Translations under genes and position numbers: made by a program
Notes under the pieces: model-generated
What the model was told of the DNA's origin: nothing
What the model saw: only the letters and a program-made list of their open reading frames with translations
Databases searched by the model: none
In this document: piece after piece, positions 21,639 to 32,965 of the stretch
How the letters are laid out: each line of letters opens with the position of its first letter
Position numbering within the stretch: position 1 is the first letter of the stretch
NCBI GenBank assembly: GCA_914767885.1
Contig: CAJZBQ010000014.1
Coordinates: 124,001 to 188,000 of the forward strand
Origin: Blepharisma stoltei
Taxonomy: Eukaryota; Ciliophora; Heterotrichea; Heterotrichida; Blepharismidae
DNA length: 64,000 bases
Direction: 5' to 3'

Positions 21639-22211
21639 TATTAATTATAAAAAAGTAATCAGTTTACAAATCAAGGATGATTCCTAAGCATTAAGTTCAT
21701 GCCAATTATATTTATAAGTATTGGTAAAGTTACCTGAATTTGTCATTTTTGAGCCAATTCTGGGTACTTATATTAGCCTTAAATTTATAAATTTAATTAT
21801 TCTAATCGAATCTGCTGATTAAATATCGTAACTGCAAAAATCATAATATCTCAAAGTCAAATATTATTAACTCTATGGAATATCCAAGTATAACCATTAG
21901 TAAATCTTTCTAATATACTTGACACGCAAAAGCTTTAATAAGCGAATATATATATATATATACCTAATAAATCCGCCAGCAATCTTTATTTGAAGCCTCT
22001 CTATTAGAATTTTTATTTATCATGATGCACCTAGTTAATATTAATTCCGCTGTAAAAGTCTTAATAGTATTCAAGAAGCACAATTTTTATAAAAATTTCT
22101 ATTTAAAATAAGCCGAAAATAAAAATTAAACCTATCCTCATTTAACACATTTTTATTTTATTTTTCATATTTATTTCTACGATCGGTATCTAATTTATTC
22201 TAAAATTTATC
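21639..22211. other. Intergenic, no gene seen
   Basis: AT-rich, with an (AT)n run near 21948. It is the upstream region of the NEK-like kinase. Confidence 0.6.
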
Positions 22212-23318
22212 ATGTCGCTTAATAACTTCGAAATCATTTCAAAAATTGGTGAAGGCTCTTTTGCACAGGTTTTTAAAGTAAAGCGACTAGCAGACTCCAA
22301 ATATTATGCTCTTAAACAGATTCGGATAACTGATCTAAGCTCAAAAGAAAAACTTAACGCCCTCAACGAAATAAGAATTTTGGCCTCCATCAATCACCCT
22401 AACATCATAGGCTACAAAGAAGCGTTTTTTGACGACAATTCCCGGACTTTATGGTAATTCATAGTCAGCATTATAATGGAATATGCAGATGGAGGAGATT
22501 TACATACAAAAATTAAAAATCATATACTATGCAATACATCTTTTCCAGAATCCCAAATTTGGACTATTTTTATCCAGCTGATAAGAGGGCTTAAAGCTTT
22601 ACATGATAATAAAATCTTGCACAGAGATCTGAAATCGGCCAATATTTTTATGTGTAGTGATGGGACTGTTAAAATAGGAGACATGAATATAGCAAAAATT
22701 AGTAAAAATGGATTTGCAAATACAATGGTTGGTACTCCATTTTATGCAAGCCCAGAAATCTGGCAATATCAGACTTATAATTTAAAAAGTGATATGTGGT
22801 CTTTAGGCTGCATTATTTATGAAATGATTACACTTCACCCTCCGTTTATCGCCAGTGATATAAAATCACTTTACAAAAAAATTTCATTAGGAAATTATAA
22901 GAGGCTTCCTACGCAGTATTCAACCGATTTAAATAATATAGTAAGACAATTGCTTTCTATAAAGCCAGAATTCAGGCCTTCCTGCAGCAGGCTCCTAAAT
23001 ATGCATGAGGTTTTAAAAAATGCTGAGCTAAAAGAAGATTCTTCTTCCATTTGTCTTTTAAAAACTATCAGAATAAAGGATTCTTTTACTATGTCTGGGG
23101 TCGGAAATTTTCCACCATCAAATTATAAAACTGAAATTTCAAACAGTGCAAGAAAGACTCCCAGAATTACAGTCACTCTTTCTCCTAAGAAAGAAATAAA
23201 AATGCCAAAGCGGACAATCAGAAGAAGTATTACACAAAAGCAACCCCTTCCGCCGCTAGAAAAGAAATTAGAAATCATCAGATTCAGGATTTTATCGATT
23301 CAAAGAACTATGAAATAA
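22212..23318 (+). CDS. NEK-like protein kinase, 15-nt intron
   Basis: 363 aa after removal of a 15-nt intron at 22454-22468. Kinase motifs: GEGSFAQVFKVKR, YYALKQI, MEYADGGDLHTKI, HRDLKSANIFM, and MWSLGCIIYEMITLHPPF. Where most kinases have DFG, the motif reads GDMNIAKI (DMN). The start MSLNNFEIISKIGEG and the DL-K-I pattern are typical of NEK kinases, which act on cilia and the cell cycle. The C-terminal about 90 residues are basic and unstructured (KKEIKMPKRTIRRSI). The 3' end is duplicated just downstream. Confidence 0.85.
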
Positions 23319-23401
23319 CTGTAATTATGCATAAGATTTTTACTAAATTTATTGACTCAAAAAACTATGAAATATATAATTATGCATAAGATTTTTACTA
23401 A
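23293..23401. repeat. Tandem duplication of the kinase 3' end, 57-bp period
   Basis: TCAAAGAACTATGAAATA...TAATTATGCATAAGATTTTTACTAAA recurs at about 23350 with few changes. The second copy lies after the stop codon, so it should not alter the protein. Confidence 0.85.
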
Positions 23402-23439
23402 AAATTATTAAATATAATTGAAAAATATTTGCAAAACAG

Positions 23440-24894
23440 ATGAAAAAGAAGACAATTATTCTCATCGGCATATATACTGCATATTTCGCCAATGCAATAG
23501 TCTTTACTTTGGTGATCCCATTTGCAAGCAAAATGGTCATTAAATTTGAAATAGCTGATGACAGATCATCAACAGGCACCTGAGTTGGCCTTATGACCTT
23601 CTCTTTGATGTTTGGTAGAACAATTACATCAGCCTGCTGAGGATCAATTTGTGACAGATGGGGAAGAAAGCCTGTAATGCTTATTGGAATTGCCTCAATT
23701 ACGATTTTTTCGTTACTTTTTGGCTTTTCGCCTAATTTCTGATGGGCACTCACATCAAGGTTTCTTTTACTCCTTAATTAATAACCAATAATTCTGTATA
23801 CTTTAATAGTAAATTATTCATAAAAAATAAATAAATTATTCTAAGGAAAGCTAGGAGTTTTTACACCTTTAGCAATAGTAACAAAGACCTTGATTTCCGA
23901 AATTTGCCCAGACGAGGAACAGCCTTCAGCCATGGCTTTACAATCTATGCTATGACAAATAGGGCTGGTTGCTGGAAACGTGCTTGGAGGTGTATTAGAG
24001 GACCCTGAAAGTTCTGGACTTATTAAAAGTGGAATTTTCGCTGACTTTCCTTTTTTATTGCCAAATTGTGTAGCTGCTTTAATAGCATTTCTGTCGTTTT
24101 GGCTTGTATACCCGAATTTAGAAGAAACCCTTCAAAAAACGGAATTAATTGGAGGGAGCTCTATTTCAAATACAAGGACGTCAAAACAGATCATTACAGA
24201 CCCGGTAGTCTGTAAGATTTTGTCTGCTTACACAATTTGAGCTAATAACTCAACCGCAATGAACGAGCTTATGGTTTTGTACCTATGAACTGACATTAAA
24301 TATGGAGGATTTGAGCTAAATCCGAAAGAAATTGGCCTATTTTTAGGCGCTTCTACCATTTTGATAGCAATTTTTCAAAAAAATATAGCTTCATTTATGA
24401 TAAAAAAGTATGGACTTGTGAGGACTGCAAAAATTACGACGTTTTTGGCTATCCCGATACTTTTATTAGCACCTTTGGCAAGCTTGCTTAATAGAGATTT
24501 AGTATTCAGATGAGTAGTTTTGGCACTGATTCAGATGACATGGATTACTGTGAATATTATTTCCTTTACAGCTATAAGCTGTATGTCTAATAATTCAGTT
24601 ATTTCACAAGAAAGAGGAAGAATGAATGGACTGTTTATGACGTCTGCAAGTTTAGCTAAGTCTATAGCACCTTTGCTGATTGGATTTACTTTTACAAGCA
24701 CTGTTAAGGATGGGCTATTTTTTCCTTTGAATTATTCGTTTTCGTTTTATTTGATAGCTGCTATAGAAGTGGTAATGTGGAATATTTGCAAATGGTTGCC
24801 AGTATCGTTGAATCAGTCGAAAGAAAAGCAAGGGTTTCAGCTGATGAAACATCCAGAAGATGACCAGACCGTTATAACGAATATTAATAAATAG
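23440..24894 (+). CDS. MFS transporter (ZIFL/MFSD-like), one IES
   Basis: 456 aa with about twelve hydrophobic segments once TGA is read as Trp (at least nine TGA codons) and an 84-bp IES is removed. The MFS signature between segments 2 and 3 is CDRWGRKPVM. The start MKKKTIILIGIYTAYFANAIVFTLVIPF is like plant ZIFL and fungal multidrug members. Under the standard code the gene falls into three fragments. The substrate is unknown. Confidence 0.8.
23768..23851. other. IES, 84 bp, in MFS gene
   Basis: TA at 23768 and 23852. Removal joins ALTSRFLL to GVFTPLAIVTKT within a transmembrane helix. Confidence 0.75.
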
Positions 24895-24972
24895 ATAAGC
24901 CAAGCTTTTTGATAATAAAATAATGCCTTATGCTTATTAATAAATTTTCAGATGGCTTATTTTTTATCAATT

Positions 24973-26537
24973 TTACAAATAATTATTTATTAAATCACTA
25001 TTATCAGAATCTACATCAACAGTCGCATAATCTACTTCTAGATACCCTTGCATATACCGAACATGGAAATTACTAAAAATAGTCCCTAGCATATATGGCA
25101 GCCTTATTTGTGGGAAAAAATAATAGCTGTTCGTATTCGCAAGATTTTGAAATAAATCAAAAATTAGTCTTCCAAGGTAATAATGGCTTACAGCGTCAAC
25201 ATTACTATTAACAATATCAATTGAAATAATTTTTAGTCGTAAGGGATAGCCTTTTAAATAGTAATTTCCATCAATATAAACATTGATTAAATATTGCAGC
25301 TGAACTGTGGCATTAAAAGCTGATATAAATTCATCTTTATCCATTGCCATTACATTGGCATTTACAATTAAATTTCCTTGCAGACCTAGATTAGGAATAG
25401 ATTTTATGTATGGGATGGAGCCGTATGTAATATTAATTTGCATAGGAGTTGTTCCAAAATGTGAATAAACTTCAGGAAAATACCCAGAGTTTGAGACTAG
25501 TTGTATGTTGAAGCTTGCAGGAAAAGAGCTCACAAGGAAATTTGGGTATAAATTATTAATTTAATTTCTTTGTAAGACTAATTTTTATCATATTAAAAAA
25601 ATAAAAAAATTTCACTGCTATCTTAATAAATCTAATAATAAAAAAAATATAAAGCAGCATATGCGGTCCAAATTGCCCAAAAATACGAATTAATCATATA
25701 CTCCGACATAAAAATCTGGGTATTATTTATTGATTTCGGATCCAAATTTCTCGTCGGCATCTCCACAGGTGGCGCTATCTCACTTATCAGCTGTGCATTC
25801 CCCTTAGATGGCAAAATCGTCCCATTATACACAAATGCCATATATTCATCAGACACAATCACCTCATTATTAGCTCACGATATATCAACCACAAAAGGAA
25901 CCCCAAAAACCAGCCTCGGATAATAATTAAAATGCTGAAAGAAAAAATTAATTTGGCTTTCAAAAGAACTCGCAAATGCTGCATTTGCATGTGTTTGCAA
26001 CAAAGATACAAGGTTTTGCTCAATAGTATCTTGGACTTTTTGGTTTAAAGGCAAATTTAAATCTAGGGACGTCACATTTAATATCAAATATTCCATTTTT
26101 ACCTGTGGAATCGAGTTTATTTCAAATAAAGACAGGTTAAAATACAATTGAGCGTCATTCATAACGGCATTTCCATGCCCTGTGTTATTTATAGCAAAGC
26201 CAAGCTCTTGGTAATCAAAGGAGATATTTCCTTGAAAATCGTGAAATAAGACATATAGATAAGACGGAGAAGTCAACTGAATGACTGTGTCTTGTGGAAT
26301 CACTTTAGCATTAACAAGGTAAATATTGGTGATATTCATGGTAATTTCTCGAAAACCATCATAAGAGTTGTAGAAGATTGGGCTGAGCTTGCCTGAGGAG
26401 ATACCAAGGAACATGTTAGGGAGCAGCTCTTTGATGTAGGTTGTTATATCGTTCATGTTTCTTGAGAATATAAGGCCTGGGTTGATTGCTGCTGTGAGGA
26501 TTATTGTGATAGAAATTATTGAAAAATTCCACAACAT
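24973..26537 (-). CDS. BPI/LBP/CETP-family secreted lipid-binding protein, one IES
   Basis: 487 aa after removal of a 101-bp IES. The signal peptide is MLWNFSIISITIILTAAINPG. Two similar halves follow, as in the BPI fold, with INPGLIFSRNMNDITTYIKELLPNMFLG near the N-terminus, FVYNGTILPS mid-protein, and GTIFSNFHVRYMQGYLEVDY at the end. Many N-glycosylation sites are present. TGA encodes Trp at about 25874 (ISWANN). Family members bind lipids such as phospholipid or lipopolysaccharide. The role here is unknown. Confidence 0.75.
25549..25649. other. IES, 101 bp, in BPI-family gene
   Basis: Minus-strand TTATA repeats, with TA at 25549 and 25650. Removal joins AYAALY to PNFLVSSFPASF in frame. 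Confidence 0.75.
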
Positions 26538-26644
26538 TTATTAATTATTAATTTTTTCAAAATTTCTAGTAAATTAGCCTATAAAAATCCCAGCGTATTA
26601 TTTATTGCTATTTTTTATAGTCACTTTTACATGTAAAACTAAAA

Positions 26645-29600
26645 ATGAGTTATTCTGAAATTTGTGACAAATTCGACTCAATTGCAGCTAATCTCAAAAA
26701 AGGAACACAAGTGGTATCAGCAATTCACGTTTTCTTTAAAGGTTTTAAGAAAAACCTTGACTCTTTTAACCAGCAGCTGCAGAAACTATCAGAAGGTCTT
26801 TTTGCAGATCTCCCAAAAGAAGGAAACACAGACACTTTGTCAGGGGCTTTAAATGAGCTGACCACTTATATGAAGCTGCATATACAGACTCAGGTTCAGT
26901 TGTCGAAAAACGTGCAGATTGATATAATTGAGCCTTTAGAGCTGTTTTTAGAACATTTCACCACTACAAATTCAAGCTTGGTAAGCAGAGGGTCAATTGC
27001 GGCAAAGGACCTTGCGAAATCAACTGAAAAAGTACAAAAAACCAAAAAAAGTTATGCTGGGTTTATAAAATAAATTAAATTTTTTTTTAAAAAATAATAA
27101 ATTGCTACCTATACATATAAGTATATATTGAGTCTGCAAAATTAGCAGAGAGGTCAGAGCAAATGATTGCTGAAGAAGACACTAGAGAAAAGCAAGACAA
27201 AGCTTTAAGGCTAGCTCTTTATAATAGAATGCTTGCTAATAAAGCTTCAGAAAATTATACAAAAGCCCATGAAGAAATGAACACTTCTTGGGAATTTTTT
27301 GATGCAGAAATGCCAGAGGTGATGGAATTTATTCAACAAAATGAAGAAAGCCGCATTCATTTTTTGAAATATACGTTTGATAAATATATCTCTTATAAAA
27401 GGGGAATAATATTAATAATAAAGCATATTTATCTTGTAAATAATTAATTTATTAGGGTATATCAGGCATTATAAATCTTATTTTACAGTAATTGATGAGG
27501 CTTTAGATGATTTCAGCGCAGTTTCAAGTAAAATTAATAGTTCAATTGACGTCAAAATTTTTGTGGAAAATTTAAAAACGGAGCCACAAAAACGTGAAGA
27601 GATGGTGTCATATGAGCGCTGAAAAGAAATCCAGAAAGAAAAAAGCAAGCAAGAAGAAACCCAAAAAGAGCCAGAAATAACGACAGAACTCCTAATAAAA
27701 ATCCTTAATTTCTTGACAAATAATGACAGTAGCCCAGAAGATTGAATTGAGGTGGCATCAAAAGATTCTTCTAAGCCAGAAGACCTAGACCCTGTCTATT
27801 TTGGAAGAATTTCTAATGTTTTCCACACCCCAGAAGGTCGAACACTATTTTGTGATTCTCTAGAAAGCTTAAAACATAAAAGCTCACTAACTCCGACAAA
27901 AATTTTACAGTTGGCAGCAATAATTACGTCTCTTTTAACTGTTATTATGATGGAGGAAGACCACGACACAATTGTTTTCTGTAAACTTGTTGTACTTTCA
28001 CACATATTTTATACAGAAGATGAACAAGGGAAACGAGTTTATTTATCTGAGTATATATCGTCTCATAATATATGGCATGATAAAGAGAGGTGGGTCGAAG
28101 CCATTGAGTGTGGTATTTCTGCAAAAATTTCAGCTGACAAAGATAATTTGCAAAAATATCATTCTTTAAAGAAAAAAGGGAATAATTTATTTGGAATTTT
28201 AAAAGGAATAAAAAATAAGTTTCCACAGAAAATTGCAGAAAATGAGCATATAATAAAATCTGCTGCAGTAATGATTATTAGCCAGTTCAGCTTCCACATG
28301 ATTCATTTAGGAATTCCTTTTGAGACTGCTAATGCAGTCATTTTAAAATGCTGCCAGAAAGTAAATCTTGATACTGATAGAACATGTGTTTTATTAGCTG
28401 AGCTGCAAGCGAATCAAAGGATGAATTTGCAAGTTGAAGATGAATGAAAAAGATCATTAAGAAACCGTGAAAAAGAAAGGGAAATCTGGAACGGTCTCCT
28501 ACCTATTGGGCTAGCCTTAGATTATTTAAATCACTCTGAAAGCTTTATATTATATTATTCTATATTAAATTTGGTACTCTTTTTAACTAATAATATATAT
28601 ATCAATAGACAAAATAAGCATATCATATATTAGATATTCTCTAAATCAATAAAATGATGGATACTACAAGTATGCAAAAAATGAAATAAAAAATTCTATG
28701 TCCCAATCCTAAAAAAGTGACTGTCAGAAGCTGAAGAATCTGCCCAAAAAATTCGAAGCAAAGCCTGAATTGAGCTATTGAGAGACCATATGCCACCCAT
28801 TGAATATCAAGCATTTGTTCAAAGAATTACGTCAGAGCCAAGCATGATTAGCGAATTAGAAGAAATTATCAACATGGATGTATTGAGAAGTTATAAAGAT
28901 TCTCTTGTCAACCCAAATTCCCTTAAAAATCTGCTAAAAACATATGCATTTTATAACCCAGAAGTAGGGTATTGCCAAGGGATGAACTATATAGCAGGTA
29001 CTTTACTTATTCAGCTTCAAGATGAAGAAATGAGCTTTAAATGTTTTGCAGCACTTATTAAGAGGTTTAACATGACAAATATTTTTATATTCTTTGCTAA
29101 GCTGAGTTAAATATTTTATAGCCCTTAAAATATAGTTAATAAATTTAGACATTTTTATCGTAATATAATTAGTACAGTATAGATGATTTACCAAAACTAA
29201 GGCAATTTTTCTATATGTTAGATCGATTAACAGGACTTTTATTACCAGAAGTCTACGAATTTTTCATGGAAGCTGGGATCACTTCAGCCCATTTCAGCTC
29301 TCCTTGGTTTATTACATTATACGCCAACATTTTGCAGCACAAATCACACATTTTAATCAAGCTTTGGGACTTGTTTTTCCAAAAAGGCTGGAAAATCATT
29401 TTTAAAGCTGCAATAGCCATTTTAAGCAGAATGTCCAGGGAATTAATAGGAACTCGGTACGAAAACGTTATGTCTGTGCTGACCAGTATAAGTATGCCAA
29501 ATAGTCATTCAGATATTTTTGATGAAAGTTTTATTAACAGACTAAAACAAATAAAAATCTCAAATGCTCTGCTAAAAGATTTAGAGGTGGAGTATGAAAA

Positions 29601-29646
29601 TTTGAAGTTTAGAGCAGAAAATTTAAAACTAAGTGAAGTATTTTAA
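26645..29646 (+). CDS. F-BAR and TBC domain fusion protein, four IESs
   Basis: 883 aa after removing four IESs (71, 73, 114 and 92 bp); the total stays in frame throughout. The N-terminal about 260 residues form an F-BAR coiled coil (FDSIAANLKKGTQVVSAIHVFF; KKSYIESAKLAERSEQM), which binds curved membranes. A helical middle region (HIFYTEDEQGKRVYLSEYI) is of unknown family. The C-terminus is a Rab-GAP TBC domain with VGYCQGMNYIAGTLL (glutamine finger block) and WFITLYANILQHKSHILIKLWDLFF. The arginine finger would lie in the poorly conserved start of the domain (about 28900). TGA codes Trp at several sites. Confidence 0.75.
27053..27123. other. IES, 71 bp, in F-BAR/TBC gene
   Basis: TAT repeats at 27053 and 27124. 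Removal joins KTKKSY to IESAKLAERSE. Confidence 0.75.
27385..27457. other. IES, 73 bp, in F-BAR/TBC gene
   Basis: The direct repeat TATATC at 27385 and 27458. Removal joins YTFDKYI to RHYKSYFTVIDEAL. Confidence 0.85.
28548..28661. other. IES, 114 bp, in F-BAR/TBC gene
   Basis: TA at 28548 and 28662. Removal joins NHSESFI to LQVCKKWNKKFYV. If wrong, the F-BAR and TBC parts could be two genes. Confidence 0.6.
29088..29179. other. IES, 92 bp, in F-BAR/TBC gene
   Basis: TA at 29088 and 29180. Removal joins NMTNIFI to DDLPKLRQFFYML within the TBC domain. Confidence 0.75.
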
Positions 29647-29736
29647 TTAATTTATGGAAAATTAAAATTTTTTATGATAGAAATTATCATGAAAATATAT
29701 AATTCAAAAATTGATATATGCAAATCATATAATTAG

Positions 29737-31490
29737 TTAACAAATAACGCACCTGCAAATACCTCTACTTTCAGAGTCTGGCCCATTTATAACTCCCTGC
29801 TTGGTCAACTGGTTATTAAGTGCTTGAATTTCATGTTGTTGCCTCATAATCTTCTCTTGCAGCTCCCTTACTGACGTTTCACTTTCTTCTTCAGGCTCTG
29901 GATTTCCAGTCGATTTCATTTCAATAGTTTTTTCTAGCACCCCCGCCTCTGCTTTTTTTTCATTAAGTTCTTCTCTTATTTCATCCATCCTGTTTTTCAT
30001 TTCATCAATTTCCTGCTTCAATGCATCCGTCTGTTCTTTTATAGAGTCCAAAGTCTGTTTTAATGGTTTTTCACTAAAAGATGAGCTATCGTCTATACTG
30101 TCTATTGATCTTGACCTTTCTACACGTGTTTCTTCTAATTTTTCTTTTAAATGGTCATTTTCCACTTCTTGGTCTTTTATTAACTTATGTAACTCTTTTA
30201 CACGCTCTCTGTCAGCTGTGGTATCTTTTTTTAGTTCTTGGATTTTTTCGCGGGTTGCGATGATTCTGATATCTTTTTTCCGCATTTCTTTGCCGGAGTC
30301 TTCTATAAGTCTCCGGAGACCATTTTCTTCAAGCTCGATTTTTCCTTTTTCTTCATTGATTTTTGAGATTTCGGCTTCCAGCTCAGCTTTTTTAGCAGAA
30401 AATTCTTCTTCAAGTTTTTTTGTTAATTCTTCATATTTTTTTTCTTCAGCTGACTCATTAGCTTCATCTTCAATTATAAAAAATAAAATAAATGGCCATA
30501 TAATTATTGTTTTCTATCAATAAGATACAACTATATTAAGTTGTATACCTCAGGGGTGGATTCAACTGCCTTTTGTGATGTTTTTTGGCTTTCAAGAGCT
30601 TTGTTGTAACAATTATCACAAATTCTATACCTGCCCTGCAGCTCAGGCTGGTAGCCTTTATTTGTTGAGCATTTCCTACAAACTCCTCTGAAGCAAAATT
30701 TACAATGATGTTTCTTATTACTCCCTAAAAGCGAAAATTTACTAGAACAGACTATGCAAATTTTATCAAGTCGGTATGCTTTTCTGTTTGCTTGTGGATT
30801 GAAAACGTTACTCATTATTATGAAGTAATCTTGTGGGCCTGGAGAACATTTTTCTCCTTCAGAACTGCTATCCTCATCTTAATCTTAATCTTAATTAGGA
30901 GATTAACGGCTGCTAAGTCCTTATTGTTTACGCAGCCACCCAGCCCCGAAGGTTCCTCCGCTTTGCGACACCGCCTATAGCACTCCAACTTAATGGCTAG
31001 CCTGTTCTGTTGAACGCCTCCTTCTTGCAAGCTACAACCTTGCTCCAGTGTTGAGTGGGCAGATTTAGGAATTCTGCGGCCTTGCTTGAGGCTGCGAGAT
31101 GCAAGGTTGTCCACACAAAAAACCCAAAAAATGGGTTTTCTGGTAGGCTTTCGGCAAAAAAGGAAAAGTTGAAGCCCAGGGGCGAAACTCCTGGGTTTCT
31201 CGCTAGCGGCATTGCACGATGGCCTGGGTATTCCCTGCAGGCATAGCTAGGTGCCTCCTTTCCAACTCCAAACCCTCCTTTACCCTTGAGGAAAAAACCA
31301 ACTCCGAAAGCTGATTAGGGCTAGGCTCCTGCCTTCTGCGGGAATTGATTACTTAGCATAGCTGTCCATTTCTTCGTTGGCAAAACCTTGCCAGATATAA
31401 TTTAAATAGGGCTCGAGACTGCTTGGCGGAGAGGCAAAGCCAAGTTGAGACGCCATATTAAATTATACTGCTATCCTCATCACTCGACAT
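29737..31490 (-). CDS. FYVE-type zinc finger coiled-coil protein, IES plus retroposon
   Basis: About 359 aa. From an ATG at 31490 the acidic start MSSDEDSSSEGEK is interrupted after nine codons by a 588-bp GC-rich retroposon (R2). The FYVE-like zinc finger follows, with four CxxC pairs (CIVC, HHCKFC, CRKC, CDNC), implying phosphoinositide or other lipid binding on endosomes. A 71-bp IES then leads into a long coiled coil (residues about 130-330). The last residues are CRCVIC; the final four (CVIC) fit a prenylation CaaX box. An alternative start after the retroposon is MSNVFNPQ at about 30815. Confidence 0.75.
30475..30545. other. IES, 71 bp (or 59), in FYVE gene
   Basis: TA at 30475 and 30546. 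Removal joins VESTPEV to IEDEANESAEEKK. A TA at 30534 gives a 59-bp alternative, also in frame. Confidence 0.7.
30879..31466 (-). mobile_element. GC-rich retroposon-like element (R2), 588 bp, inside FYVE gene
   Basis: Perfect 15-bp target-site duplication ACTGCTATCCTCATC at 30864 and 31467. On the minus strand it begins TTTAATATGGCGTCTCAACTT and ends in a simple-repeat tail (ATTAAG)n. The contrast in GC with its surroundings is sharp. Removing the element and one repeat copy restores an open N-terminus of the FYVE gene. It shares a hairpin-like module with R3 and R5. Confidence 0.85.
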
Positions 31491-31911
31491 ATTCTTGTCA
31501 ACAAAAATATGTATAATAAATAGTTATTTTCGAAATAAAAGAAAAAACTGTAAATTTTGAAGTATTTTTGGTTAGTTTTATTCAAAATATCATTACTATT
31601 TATTTATAAGATTATAAATCAAAGTGCAGGATCTAATTAATAATATTAATGTGTTGATATGTTTTTCTTGGGTGTCATGAAATTTTGATAGCATGCATTA
31701 ACCGAAGTGCTTTTGGTCGAAAATAATTAAAACATTGAGACATTTGATGGAAAAAAGGTTTAAATTTTCGACCAAATGCCACACTATTAAAATTTTCAAC
31801 CAAATGTATTTCGATGATCAAAAATCCGCTGTCATTTGGCATGGAGCCGTTTTTCTTAGATATAGCGCATTAAAAATAGCTTGTGAATTTTAAATTATTT
31901 TTAATGCAATA

Positions 31912-32728
31912 ATGTTGACCCTGCAATTTCCAAATATGGACAAATCCTTCACTGTTAAAGAAAAGCACAATTTCTTGCCTGCATTCCCTATAAGATCTCT
32001 AATGAAAGAATATGGGCACAAAAAATCGAAATCCCATCTATGCGATTCCAAAAAAACGACATCTAGGTTTAATGAAAGCAGGCATAGCTATTTTGAAGAT
32101 TTGAATAACTCTGAAAGGAAAAATGTTGCACGATCATTGCATTTCTGATTGATTTTATCTAAACTATTAAGAAAATAGATCACATTGTCTATAAAATATT
32201 ATAAAATATTAAATAAATAATAATCCTAAATTAATTGTTTATAGTATAATTAATACAGACAGTCCTGAGCTTCCAAATTTAACCCCGTCTTCCCCTAACT
32301 ACAAAGGTATTAAACAAGTTTATTTAAATCTTGACAACTTAACTCCCCGAAAACCAACCCCAAAACCAATTATTACCAAAATAATAAAATCACCAGATTC
32401 TGACAGCAGCAAAAAATCAATAACTCCTCGTATACACATTACCAAAAATTCTATTATTTCGAATTTCCAATTTTCCAACGTTTTTATTGACAATACCAAA
32501 AATTCCCGGCACAAAAGATATAATTCAATTAATAAAAAGAAAGCAACGACCCCAGATATTGCTCAATACTCAGGAAGGCAATTTAAAACTTTTGATAATA
32601 GTATGAATAGCGTAAATAAAGTCACTTTGGAAAGTAAAAGACATAAAGTAAGGAACTTGAGCCATATCTTGGAAAAATTGAAAACCCAGACTTTGAAGCC
32701 GAAAGTATTTATATTTTATTATACCTAA
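31912..32728 (+). CDS. Hypothetical basic protein, one IES
   Basis: 250 aa after removing a 64-bp IES. The second exon (from 32240) has no ATG of its own. The protein is rich in Ser, Lys, Asn and Thr, with an ordered start (MLTLQFPNMDKSFTVKEKH) and repeated TPRKPTPKP-like Pro stretches. One Trp is TGA (LHFWLIL). No family is recognised. The style resembles ciliate cytoskeletal or ciliary proteins (inference only). Confidence 0.6.
32176..32239. other. IES, 64 bp
   Basis: TA at 32176 and 32240. Removal joins ILSKLLRK to YSIINTDSPELP in frame. Confidence 0.7.
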
Positions 32729-32965
32729 CAGATTTGGCTTAAAGCCTTAATAATTATTAAGCATAAGGCTAATATCTTATTTTTTGTAATTTTTAGAAGC
32801 AGATTATTACCCCTGCTAGCCTTCTTGGATTAATTACTATACATTGAATTTTTTCTCTTTATTATTTTCTATTTAATTTAGTCAAATTAATATGATTAAC
32901 TATAAATTCACTATCGCTGTATAAAATTATATATTTATTAACCCGTTTAAATATCAAAGATAATA

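Noticed and set aside
21940-21962. (AT)n run as an origin or promoter
   Set aside because: Simple AT runs are frequent in this genome and nothing else marks the site.
23349-23753. Minus-strand frame of 134 codons
   Set aside because: Shadow of the MFS transporter start, which is hidden under the standard code by TGA codons.
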